This document shows positions 32,929 to 39,807 of a DNA stretch of 64,000 bases, piece after piece. The position numbers and the translations under genes were made by a program. The DNA lies in contig NZ_FZOU01000006.1 of the NCBI RefSeq assembly GCF_900188085.1, forward strand, positions 62,001-126,000, given 5' to 3'. This stretch comes from Granulicella rosea. Its GTDB lineage: Bacteria > Acidobacteriota > Terriglobia > Terriglobales > Acidobacteriaceae. Each line of letters opens with the position of its first letter. Position 1 is the first letter of the stretch. Under the pieces are notes generated by a model. The model made no database searches, was not told the DNA's origin, and worked only from the letters and a program-made list of their open reading frames with translations.

Positions 32929-33341
32929 TGAATCTCGACTTGCTGGAAACGCTATCGAGTGTGTCTGGCGACCCCGTATTTGGCCATGTCGCACGTCAGG
33001 CATTGGACTTTGTGAACCGATCGAAGACGTTCTCTCAGACCATCTCTTCATCGACGCAATCATCGAAATACCTGGCCGATTTATATGCCTTGCGCCAACG
33101 GGCCACTCAATCCAGTGGACACGAGGTCTACAGGTGCGGGTGGGATGAATCGATCAAGTCTCTTGGAGAGACGGATTTTCCGGTAACGAACGCGCATATC
33201 GAGACTGACAGGGGATTCGTCATCTTCTTCTTCGCCGAGAAAGACGCCCGTCTTGTTGGCATCATGGTGTGGAGATTGAAAATAACCGTCATAGATCCTT
33301 CCCGCGGGAAAGAGACCGGACCAGCTTCGTCAGCGGGTTGA
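32928..33341 (+). CDS. Low-GC hypothetical protein between ntrY and ntrX (137 aa)
   Basis: A 137-aa protein (MNLDLLETLSSVSGDPVFGHVARQ) without signal peptide or membrane helix; the second half is basic and aromatic (FVIFFFAEKDARLVGIMVWRLK). The ATG overlaps the ntrY stop (TAATG), so translation is coupled to the kinase. Composition is much lower in GC than ntrY or ntrX. No family is recognised. It may be an accessory modulator acquired between the two-component genes. Confidence 0.65.
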   Translation: MNLDLLETLSSVSGDPVFGHVARQALDFVNRSKTFSQTISSSTQSSKYLADLYALRQRATQSSGHEVYRCGWDESIKSLGETDFPVTNAHIETDRGFVIFFFAEKDARLVGIMVWRLKITVIDPSRGKETGPASSAG

Positions 33342-33417
33342 TGGCGGGGTAACCCGGCGACGATAGAATGAAAAGTTTGACGGATGGGCCTAAACTCTGC
33401 TTATCATAGAAGCAAGT

Positions 33418-33443
33418 CCCCGGTCGTTTGCCGACGACCGGGG
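33418..33443 (-). terminator. Stable hairpin at the end of the small-peptide locus
   Basis: A 10-bp perfect stem CCCCGGTCGT/ACGACCGGGG with a 6-base loop, immediately after the stop of the 30-codon frame read on the minus strand. The following bases on the minus strand are ACTTGCTTCT, a weak T run. Confidence 0.6.
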
Positions 33444-33455
33444 AGTTTGGTTGGC

Positions 33456-33548
33456 CTACCTGGTGATGAGGTAGACCAAGGCTGCGATCCAGCGCACTTT
33501 GCACCGGATCACGAAGTCCAACTGAATGCGACCTTTCAGTCTGAGCAT
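33456..33548 (-). CDS. Candidate 30-aa basic hydrophobic peptide
   Basis: ATG 33548 is preceded by AAAGGAG at nine bases, an excellent ribosome site. The encoded peptide is MLRLKGRIQLDFVIRCKVRWI and onwards, 30 residues, rich in Arg/Lys with a hydrophobic C-terminal half (WIAALVYLIT). It lies in a 405-base gap on the strand opposite to ntrY/ntrX, between a 9-bp hairpin upstream (33576-33599) and the hairpin above. A 7-codon leader frame (MPDGGGR, 33650-33627) lies further upstream with its own purine-rich site. A coding role is inferred from the ribosome site and arrangement only. Confidence 0.45.
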   Translation of the reverse strand: MLRLKGRIQLDFVIRCKVRWIAALVYLITR

Positions 33549-33575
33549 TCGAAGGTACTCCTTTCATGGAGAGGT

Positions 33576-33599
33576 AGGCCCTGGTTACAGCCAGGGCCT
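33576..33599. other. Hairpin upstream of the small-peptide start
   Basis: A 9-bp stem AGGCCCTGG/CCAGGGCCT with loop TTACAG. On the minus strand it lies in the leader just 28 bases before the peptide start codon, so it could control access to the ribosome site or act as a processing signal. The rest of the gap (33342-33417, 33600-33746) contains no recognisable feature beyond the leader frame. Confidence 0.55.
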
Positions 33600-33746
33600 G
33601 CTGCCTTTCGGCAACCTTGATGTCCTTCAGCGACCTCCGCCGTCAGGCATTGCCCCCTCACAATCCACGCTTGTATGGCAGTTTACCTGTGCATCTTCCT
33701 GCGCGGACGTACGTCTTAGCCCCTAAGATGAAGAGGGAGCCAAGCC

Positions 33747-35147
33747 TTGAATCACGTACTGATCGTCGATGACGAAGCCGAAATTCGCGAGTCGCTCGCC
33801 AGCATTCTGCAGGAGGAGGGCTACCTCGTCACCACCGCCGCCACCGCCGGTGAGGCTCTGACGCTGCTGCGCGACGCCGTCTACGACGTCGTGCTGCTGG
33901 ACATCTGGCTACCCGACCGCGACGGTCTCGACGCGCTCGGCGAAATCCGCCGGATGTCGTCCGAGCATGTGCCCGAGGTGGTCATCATCTCCGGCCATGG
34001 AACGATCGAAGCGGCGGTGAGAGCCACCAAGCTCGGCGCCTACGACTTCCTCGAAAAGCCGCTTTCGCTCGCGCGCACGCTCATCGTCATCAAGAACGCC
34101 ATGCAGGCGCGGCGCATGCGCGAGGACAACAAGGAGTTCGCGCGGCAGCTCGCCGTACGCGGAACCGTCACCGGCCAGAGCGTTCCGATGAAGGCCTTGC
34201 GCCAGCAGATCAGGCTGATGGCGCCGACCAACGGCCGCGTGCTGATCTACGGCGAAAGCGGCACCGGCAAGGAGCTGATCGGTCGCGCCATGCACGCCGA
34301 AAGCCTGCGCAAGGACCGCGTCTTCGTCGAGCTGAACTGCGCCGCCATCCCCGAGGACTACATCGAGGCGGAGCTCTTCGGCTATCGCCACGGCGCGGCG
34401 CCGGGCTACATCCAGGGCGGCGGCGAGGGCGTACCGGCCGAGAAGCGCGGGACCTTCGAACGCGCCGACGGCGGCACGCTCTTCCTCGACGAGGTCGGCG
34501 ACATGAGCCTGAAGACCCAGGCCAAGGTGCTGCGCGCGCTCGACGAACAGCGCTTCCTGCCCGTCGGCGCGAGCCATCCCGTACATGTCGACGTGCGCGT
34601 GATCGCCGCGACCAACAAGGATCTCGAAGAGGAGATCGCGCGCGGCAACTTCCGCGAAGACCTCTTCTACCGGCTGAACGTCATCCCCTTCTACGTGCCT
34701 CCGCTGCGCGATCGCAAGGAAGATATTCCGCTGCTGGTGAAGGAGTTCCTCGGCGAGTTCGGCGCGCAGTACGGCCGGCCGCGCGTGGAGATGGCCGACG
34801 ACGCCCTCGCCGCGCTGAAGCAGTACCACTGGCCCGGCAATGTCCGCGAGCTGCGCAATCTGGTCGAGCGCGTCGTCATCCTGAACCCCAAGGTGCAGCG
34901 CGTCGAGCGCAAACACCTGCCCATGCTGGTCTACCGCGATGCCCGCGATCAGATGCGGTCCGCCCCGGCGCGCGAGGAGTTCCCCACGCTGCTGCAGGCG
35001 CGCGAGGCCTACGAACGCGACTACATCCTGAAGAAGCTGGACGAGTGCAACGGCAACGTCAGCCGCGCCGCCGAAGGCCTGGGCCTTGAACGCAGCCACC
35101 TCTACCGCAAGATGCGCGCCCTCGGCGTCAGTGTGAAGGAGAGCTAG
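33747..35147 (+). CDS. NtrX-type sigma54-family response regulator lacking a canonical GAFTGA motif
   Basis: A 466-aa regulator. The receiver domain has DDEAEIRES and the phosphoacceptor Asp52 (VVLLDIWLPDRDG), then SGHGTIEAAVRATKLGAYDFLEKP. The AAA+ domain has Walker A GESGTGKE (169-176), Walker B GGTLFLDEVGDM and FREDLFYRLNV. After EAELFGY the loop that normally reads HEKGAFTGA is RHGAAPGYIQGGGEGVPAEKRG, longer and without the sigma54-contacting GAFTGA. The Fis-type helix-turn-helix is GNVSRAAEGLGLERSHLYRKM. The start codon is TTG 33747 with GAGGGAG upstream. It is the likely partner of the NtrY-type kinase. Confidence 0.93.
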   Translation: MNHVLIVDDEAEIRESLASILQEEGYLVTTAATAGEALTLLRDAVYDVVLLDIWLPDRDGLDALGEIRRMSSEHVPEVVIISGHGTIEAAVRATKLGAYDFLEKPLSLARTLIVIKNAMQARRMREDNKEFARQLAVRGTVTGQSVPMKALRQQIRLMAPTNGRVLIYGESGTGKELIGRAMHAESLRKDRVFVELNCAAIPEDYIEAELFGYRHGAAPGYIQGGGEGVPAEKRGTFERADGGTLFLDEVGDMSLKTQAKVLRALDEQRFLPVGASHPVHVDVRVIAATNKDLEEEIARGNFREDLFYRLNVIPFYVPPLRDRKEDIPLLVKEFLGEFGAQYGRPRVEMADDALAALKQYHWPGNVRELRNLVERVVILNPKVQRVERKHLPMLVYRDARDQMRSAPAREEFPTLLQAREAYERDYILKKLDECNGNVSRAAEGLGLERSHLYRKMRALGVSVKES

Positions 35148-35148
35148 C

Positions 35149-35316
35149 ATGACCCCGGCAAACGTCCGCCGCTTTATGGCTTATGTGTATCTTGGCAGCA
35201 TCGTGCTGTGGCTCGCGCTTGGCTACGAGAAAGCTCTGCCGTGGTGGCTGGTGGCGTTCGCCGTCGTCTTCTGCGTGATGCGGGCCTGGATGGCGATGCG
35301 CAAGCGAACTACCTAA
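35149..35316 (+). CDS. Small membrane protein downstream of ntrX (55 aa)
   Basis: A 55-aa protein starting two bases after the ntrX stop: MTPANVRRFMAYVYLGSIV, with two hydrophobic stretches (LGSIVLWLALGYE, LPWWLVAFAVVFCVM) and a basic tail. It is likely cotranscribed with ntrX and is closed by the long hairpin that follows. No family is recognised. Confidence 0.65.
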   Translation: MTPANVRRFMAYVYLGSIVLWLALGYEKALPWWLVAFAVVFCVMRAWMAMRKRTT

Positions 35317-35403
35317 CACCGATCTCAACCGATCTGAAAGGCGATCAAAAGCAGATGATTTTGTTTGTTTTTGATCGCTCCTCAGATCGTTCCAATCGGT
35401 GTT
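35315..35403. terminator. Long imperfect hairpin, possible bidirectional terminator
   Basis: Complementary blocks AACACCGAT/ATCGGTGTT, CGATCTGA/TCAGATCG and GGCGATCAAAA/TTTTGATCGC form one extended imperfect stem about 90 bases long. The apical loop has TTTTGTTTGTTTTT. It lies between the 55-aa gene and the convergent EamA gene. Confidence 0.75.
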
Positions 35404-35412
35404 AAGCCTTCT

Positions 35413-36348
35413 CTAAAGAGCCATCTCTTCCTTCACCCTTGTCTTCGACCGCGTCGTCAGCGTAACCGCGGCCGCAAGGATCAGCCCGCCGCCAACCCAC
35501 GCGCTTGGCCCCAGCCTTTCGCCCAGCACCAGCACCCCCAGCAGGCTGCCGATCAACGGCTCCATGTTCAGCAGCACGCCCGCCTGCGAGGCCGGCACCT
35601 GCGTCATGCCCCAGTTCCATAGCAGCGTCGTGGCCGCCGTGCAGAGGAAGCCGCTCGCCGCCAGCGCGGCCCAGGCCTTCATGGAGACATGCGCCACCGG
35701 CGGCGCGCCAAACAACACCGGAACCACCACGCACAGCATCAGCATCCCGATCGCCGTGCCGTAGGCCGTAATCACGATGGGCGAGTGCCGCTCCATCAAC
35801 TGCTTGTTGCCCAGCAGCCAGAAGAGCGCGATGAACATCGACGCCACCACCAGCAGGTCGCCCGCCAGCGACGCCTCGCCCGGCCTGCCCGAGTGGCCGC
35901 CCAACGCGATCAGCGCCGCGCCGGTGGTCGAACCCGCCAGCGCCACCCAGCCGATCGCGTCCATCCGCTCCTGCGCGAAGAGCGTCGCGCCGACCGCCAG
36001 CAGCACCGGCATCGTGCCCACCATCAACGACGCATGGCTGACCGTCGTCAGGTGCAGCCCTTGGAACTGCAGCAGAAACTGCACCGGAATCCCCAGGAAC
36101 GACGCGCCCGCCAGCACGCCCCACTCCCGCCTGTTCAATCCGGGCCGATGCGTCACGAGCAGCGGAGAAAGCGCGAGCGTCGCGAACAAAAACCGGTAGA
36201 AGACCATCGCGCCAACGTTCATCTCCGCCAGCGCAATCTTGCCAAAGAAGAATCCGCAACCCCACAACGCGCTCGCCAGACAGCAGGCCGCAAAGCCCAG
36301 CCCACGTCTCTTTTCCGCAACCACTCTCATCCTTCCACTGTCGCACAC
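35413..36348 (-). CDS. EamA/DMT-family transporter
   Basis: A 311-aa permease with ten hydrophobic helices in two five-helix repeats, each with an EamA domain: GFAACCLASALWGCGFFFGKIALAEM and GDLLVVASMFIALFWLLGNKQLM. The C-terminal half contains TTLLWNWGMTQVPASQAGVLLNMEPLIGSLLGVLVLGERLG, the classic second-repeat signature. Substrate unknown; many relatives export metabolites. GTG 36348 is preferred because GGAGCGAG precedes it; ATG 36330 is possible. Confidence 0.9.
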   Translation of the reverse strand: MCDSGRMRVVAEKRRGLGFAACCLASALWGCGFFFGKIALAEMNVGAMVFYRFLFATLALSPLLVTHRPGLNRREWGVLAGASFLGIPVQFLLQFQGLHLTTVSHASLMVGTMPVLLAVGATLFAQERMDAIGWVALAGSTTGAALIALGGHSGRPGEASLAGDLLVVASMFIALFWLLGNKQLMERHSPIVITAYGTAIGMLMLCVVVPVLFGAPPVAHVSMKAWAALAASGFLCTAATTLLWNWGMTQVPASQAGVLLNMEPLIGSLLGVLVLGERLGPSAWVGGGLILAAAVTLTTRSKTRVKEEMAL

Positions 36349-36427
36349 CTCGCTCCGGCGGACGCGCGCGGACGAATTAACGAATCCAGTCTCCGAAATG
36401 GGCCGTCCAATGGGTAAGATGAACCCA

Positions 36428-37264
36428 ATGAATCCTTATCGAATTTTGCCTGCAGCGTGCTTTGCGCTCTGTCTTGGCGTCGCGCTTTCGTCGCCCAGAG
36501 CACACGCGCAGGATTTGGCCGCAGTCAGTCTGCCCGACTCTCCCGGCGCGGCTGCCTCCTCGACCTCCGCAACGGCCGTCGCAGTCCCTGCCACCACCGT
36601 GGAAGACTCCACCGCCAGCATGGAGGGCCAGACGGCATCCGCCGCCGGCCAGTCCGATCACAAGGACGGCCAGACCAAGCGCATCCTCGGCATCGTGCCG
36701 AACTTCCGCGCCGTCAGCGCCGACGAGCATCCGCCCAAGCAGACTGTCCGCGAAAAGTTCGTCACCGCGACCCAGGATAGCTTCGACTACTCCTCCGTGC
36801 TGCTGCCCGTGGCCGTCGCGGCCTATGCCTACGGCACCAACCAGACGCCGGAGTTCGGCAAGGGCGGCGTCGGCTTCGGACGCTACCTCTGGCACTCCGT
36901 CGTCGACCAGACCATCGAAAACTACTCGGTCGAGTTCATCGTTCCCGCCCTGACCCACGAAGACACCCGCTACTACACGCTCGGCAAGGGCGGATTTTTG
37001 AAGCGCACCGGCTATTCGCTCAGCCGCATCGTCGTCACGCGCAACGACCAGGGCCACGACACCTTCAACGCCGGCGAGATCGTCGGTGCGGGCATGGCCT
37101 CCGGCATCTCGAACCTCTACTACCCCGGCCCCGAACGCAACTTCTCGAACACCGCCGACCGCTGGGGCACCAACGTCGGCATCGACGCCGCGACCTTCAT
37201 GTTCAAGGAGTTCTGGCCGGACATCAACCACCACCTCTTCCATCACCATGGCGCGATGGACTAG
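36428..37264 (+). CDS. Exported hypothetical protein (278 aa)
   Basis: A 278-aa secreted protein: signal peptide (MNPYRILPAACFALCLGVALSSPRAHA), an Ala/Ser/Thr-rich N-terminal linker, then a globular domain beginning around KRILGIVPNFRAVSADEHPPKQ. It contains repeated turns (GVGFGRYLWHSVVDQTIENYSVEF, HEDTRYYTLGKGGFLKRTGYSLSRI), Trp and several aromatic positions, and ends with His-rich PDINHHLFHHHGAMD. ATG 36428 or 36419 could be used. The central pattern occurs in acidobacterial surface proteins; I know no function. Confidence 0.7.
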   Translation: MNPYRILPAACFALCLGVALSSPRAHAQDLAAVSLPDSPGAAASSTSATAVAVPATTVEDSTASMEGQTASAAGQSDHKDGQTKRILGIVPNFRAVSADEHPPKQTVREKFVTATQDSFDYSSVLLPVAVAAYAYGTNQTPEFGKGGVGFGRYLWHSVVDQTIENYSVEFIVPALTHEDTRYYTLGKGGFLKRTGYSLSRIVVTRNDQGHDTFNAGEIVGAGMASGISNLYYPGPERNFSNTADRWGTNVGIDAATFMFKEFWPDINHHLFHHHGAMD

Positions 37265-37281
37265 GCCTGGAGTCCACGCGC

Positions 37282-37321
37282 CCCGCGCTGCATCTACACT
37301 ACTGGTAGAGTGCAGCGCGGG
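37282..37321 (+). promoter_or_regulatory. Long hairpin overlapping the arsR ribosome-binding site
   Basis: The arms CCCGCGCTGCATCTAC (37282-37297) and GTAGAgTGCAGCGCGGG (37305-37321, with one bulge) form a very stable stem. The right arm contains the GGGAG that serves as ribosome site for arsR at 37330. It could be an operator for the regulator or an RNA hairpin that masks the ribosome site; the sequence alone does not decide. Confidence 0.6.
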
Positions 37322-37329
37322 AGAGCCCC

Positions 37330-37620
37330 ATGGAGACGGTCCAACTTTCGACGAAAGAGATTCAACTCATCGCGAAGGCGCTGGCCGATCCGCGCCGCGT
37401 GGAGATCCTGAAGCAGATCGGCGAAGGTTGTTGTGATGCCGGCCTGCCCTGTTCGAACATCCGCAGTTGCCAGCCCGTCACCGCCGCGACCCTCTCCCAC
37501 CACATGAAGGAACTCGAACGCGCCGGACTGATCGAGATCGCCCGCGAGGGCAAGTTCGCCAACCTCAAGCTGCGCCGGCCCACCCTGCAGGCGTATATGG
37601 ACTATCTGAAGGCCATCTAG
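37330..37620 (+). CDS. ArsR-family transcriptional regulator
   Basis: A 96-aa winged-helix regulator. Helices carry LIAKALADPRRVEILKQIGEG and the recognition segment AATLSHHMKELERAGLIEI. Four Cys (GCCDAGLPCSNIRSC) sit between helices 2 and 3 and could sense a metal, arsenite or an oxidant. The C-terminus is short. It precedes an SDR gene in the same direction (37809) with a 188-base gap containing a repeat arm at 37691-37716, so it may control that SDR. Confidence 0.92.
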   Translation: METVQLSTKEIQLIAKALADPRRVEILKQIGEGCCDAGLPCSNIRSCQPVTAATLSHHMKELERAGLIEIAREGKFANLKLRRPTLQAYMDYLKAI

Positions 37621-37690
37621 CGTTTTTGCTTTCTTGTTTGTCCTCCTCGAAGAGGATCCGCTTCATCTTTCTGCCCAGCCTGCCGAGAAC

Positions 37691-37716
37691 AGCAGATTCC
37701 CTGCGGGAATGACAAA
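37691..37716 (-). repeat. Short dispersed repeat, family S (copy 1)
   Basis: A 26-bp sequence (reverse complement of TTTGTCATTCCCGCAGGG..) is identical, in inverse orientation, to 44388-44413. It carries a TTCCCGCAGGGAA palindrome. The rest of the 37621-37808 gap is AT-rich and featureless. Confidence 0.7.
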
Positions 37717-37808
37717 CAAAAAGAGCTGCATCCGATCCGAAGCTCGTCACATCAATTAGACACATATCGAAACGTCGAACCGATGACGTTCCGAACGGAG
37801 ATCGAAAG

Positions 37809-38558
37809 ATGAGCAAGCTCAGCAATAAAGTCGCAGTCGTCACCGGAGCGTCGAAGGGTATCGGCGCGCAGATCGCCAAGGATCTGGCCGCGGCGGGCGC
37901 GTCCGTCGTCGTGAACTACGCCTCCAGCAAGACCGGCGCGGACAAGGTCGTCGCCGAGATCGTCGCGGCGGGCGGCAAGGCCATCGCCGTGCAGGGCAGC
38001 GTCGCGGTCGCGGCGGACGTCACGCGCATCTTCGCCGAGACCAAGGCCGCCTACGGCCGGGTCGACATCCTCGTCAACAACGCGGGCGTCTACGAGTTCT
38101 CGCCGCTCGCGAACATCACCGAGGAGCACTATCACCGCATCTTCAACACCAACGTGCTGGGTCTGCTGCTGACCACGCAGGAGGCGGTCAAGCTCTTCCC
38201 CGCGACCGGCGGCAGCATCATCAACATCGGCTCGCTGGTTACCACGATCACCCCCGCCGCCTCGGCCGTCTACACCGCGACCAAGGGCGCCGTGGACGCG
38301 ATCACCGGCGTGCTGGCGAAGGAGCTCGGCCCGCAGAAGATCCGCGTGAACGCGCTGAACCCCGGCCTGGTCGAGACCGAAGGCACGCACACGGCGGGCT
38401 TCGTTGGCAGCGACTTCCATAAGGAAGCCGTAAGCCGTACGCCGCTTGGCCGCACCGGCCAGCCGTCCGATATCGGCGCCGTCGCGGTCTTCCTCGCGTC
38501 GGACGACGCAGGCTGGCTGACCGGCGAGAAGATCACCGCCGCCGGCGGCGCGTACTAA
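37809..38558 (+). CDS. Short-chain dehydrogenase/reductase (classical SDR)
   Basis: A 249-aa NAD(P)-dependent oxidoreductase. It has TGASKGIG at 12-19 (cofactor), NNAG at 90-93, catalytic Ser142, Tyr155 and Lys159 (YTATKG), and SPR-like AFLLASDDAGWLTGE at the end. Closest in style to 3-oxoacyl-ACP reductase FabG, but no fab genes are near. It follows arsR and shares direction; ATG 37809 has GATCGAAAG upstream. Confidence 0.92.
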   Translation: MSKLSNKVAVVTGASKGIGAQIAKDLAAAGASVVVNYASSKTGADKVVAEIVAAGGKAIAVQGSVAVAADVTRIFAETKAAYGRVDILVNNAGVYEFSPLANITEEHYHRIFNTNVLGLLLTTQEAVKLFPATGGSIINIGSLVTTITPAASAVYTATKGAVDAITGVLAKELGPQKIRVNALNPGLVETEGTHTAGFVGSDFHKEAVSRTPLGRTGQPSDIGAVAVFLASDDAGWLTGEKITAAGGAY

Positions 38559-38596
38559 GACACCACGGTTCGGGATGACGGGCTCACCGCAAACGC

Positions 38597-38743
38597 CCGT
38601 CATCCTGAACGCAGTGAAGGACCGCCGTATTTCGTTCGCATCTGCGATCTCTTCTCCGATGCGAGCGACATATCGCGGCTCCTTCAAAACGAGCAACAAC
38701 AAAAGCCAATACAGGGGTCCTTCGCTACGCTCAGGATGACGAG
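38597..38743. repeat. Dispersed inverted repeat, family R (copy 9)
   Basis: Arms GTCATCCTGAACGCAGTGAAG and TCCTTCGCTACGCTCAGGATGAC around a 100-base spacer, between the two SDR genes. Confidence 0.8.
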
Positions 38744-38801
38744 CGCTTCAGGGCTGCAACCCAACAAATTCAGCGACTTTCGAACGAAACAGGAGCAAGT
38801 C

Positions 38802-39557
38802 ATGGCAAAGAAACTCGAAGGCAAGATCGCACTCGTCACCGGCGGCAGCACTGGAATCGGCCTCGCCACCGCGCAGCGCTTCGTCTCCGAAGGCGCATAT
38901 GTCTACATCACCGGTCGGCGCCAGCCGGAGCTGGACGCGGCCGTGAAGACCATCGGCTCGAACGTCACCGCCGTGCAGGCCGACGCGTCGAAGCTCGACG
39001 ACCTCGACCGCCTCTACGCGCAGATCAAGCAGGAGAAGGGCCGCGTCGACATCGTCTTCGCGAACGCCGGCGGCGGCGAGTTCCTGCCGCTCGGCCAGAT
39101 CACCGAGGAGCACTTCGACAAGACCTTCAACACCAACGTGAAGGGCCTGCTCTTTACCGTGCAGAAGGCGCTGCCGCTCTTCCCCGAGGCAGGCGGTTCG
39201 ATCATCCTGAATGCATCGATCGTGTCGATCAAGGGTATTCCGGCGTTTGGCGTCTATTCGGCGACCAAGGCGGCGGTACGCTCGTTTGCGCGGACGTGGG
39301 CGGCCGAGTTGAAGAACAGGGGCATCCGCGTGAACGTCATCAGCCCCGGACCGATCGAGACGCCGGCCATCGACGGTCTGGTGAAGACGAAGGAAGAGCG
39401 CGACGCCTTCCTCAACGGCATGGCGGCGCAGGTTCCGCTCGGCCGAGTCGGCCAGCCCGACGAGATCGCCAAGGTTGCGGTCTTCCTCGCATCCGACGAT
39501 TCGAGCTACGTGCAGGGCGTCGAGCTCTTCGTCGACGGCGGCATGGCCCAGGTCTAA
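38802..39557 (+). CDS. Short-chain dehydrogenase/reductase
   Basis: A 251-aa SDR of the glucose/ribitol dehydrogenase type. TGGSTGIG at 13-20, then NAG, catalytic Ser139, Tyr152 and Lys156 (YSATKAAV), and a C-terminal [25 protein letters not shown] lies 7 bases before ATG 38802. Related to, but clearly different from, the SDR just upstream; likely acquired or duplicated separately. Substrate unknown. Confidence 0.92.
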   Translation: MAKKLEGKIALVTGGSTGIGLATAQRFVSEGAYVYITGRRQPELDAAVKTIGSNVTAVQADASKLDDLDRLYAQIKQEKGRVDIVFANAGGGEFLPLGQITEEHFDKTFNTNVKGLLFTVQKALPLFPEAGGSIILNASIVSIKGIPAFGVYSATKAAVRSFARTWAAELKNRGIRVNVISPGPIETPAIDGLVKTKEERDAFLNGMAAQVPLGRVGQPDEIAKVAVFLASDDSSYVQGVELFVDGGMAQV

Positions 39558-39589
39558 CTTTCATTTGAGGCGCTAGGCCGAGGCCGTGC

Positions 39590-39751
39590 TTAAGGGCACG
39601 GCTTCAGCCGTGCCGCAAACCTCCGCGGAGGCTGGACCGTTTTAGCGGCTGAGGAACGCTTTCACTCTCACAAGGGCACAGAAGCGTACCCCAGCGGCTA
39701 AAGCCGTAAGACAAGACGGCACATGTGGCACGGCTAAAGCCGTGCCCTTAA
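39590..39751. repeat. Palindromic element E4 (GGCACGGCTTCAGCCGTGCC termini)
   Basis: A 162-bp element bounded by near-perfect 25-bp inverted repeats (TTAAGGGCACGGCTTCAGCC / GGCTAAAGCCGTGCCCTTAA). The inner sequence keeps GCGGCTGAGGAACGCTT and CCAGCGGCTAAAGCCGTAAGACAAG in common with E2 at 21902. Non-coding. Confidence 0.85.
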
Positions 39752-39757
39752 CAAAAC

Positions 39758-39796
39758 AAAAAGCCTCGCATCCGAAGTTTGGATGCGAGGCTTTTT
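39758..39796. terminator. Bidirectional rho-independent terminator
   Basis: A perfect 16-bp stem AAAAAGCCTCGCATCC/GGATGCGAGGCTTTTT with a 7-base loop. It has T runs on both strands and separates the SDR/E4 region from the convergent M13 peptidase gene. Confidence 0.95.
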
Positions 39797-39807
39797 ATCA
39801 TCGATAA

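Noticed and set aside
33289-33567. Minus-strand 92-codon frame overlapping the small-peptide region
   Set aside because: Starts at ATG 33567 inside the peptide's ribosome site and extends through both hairpins; composition is not protein-like. The 30-codon frame has better start context.
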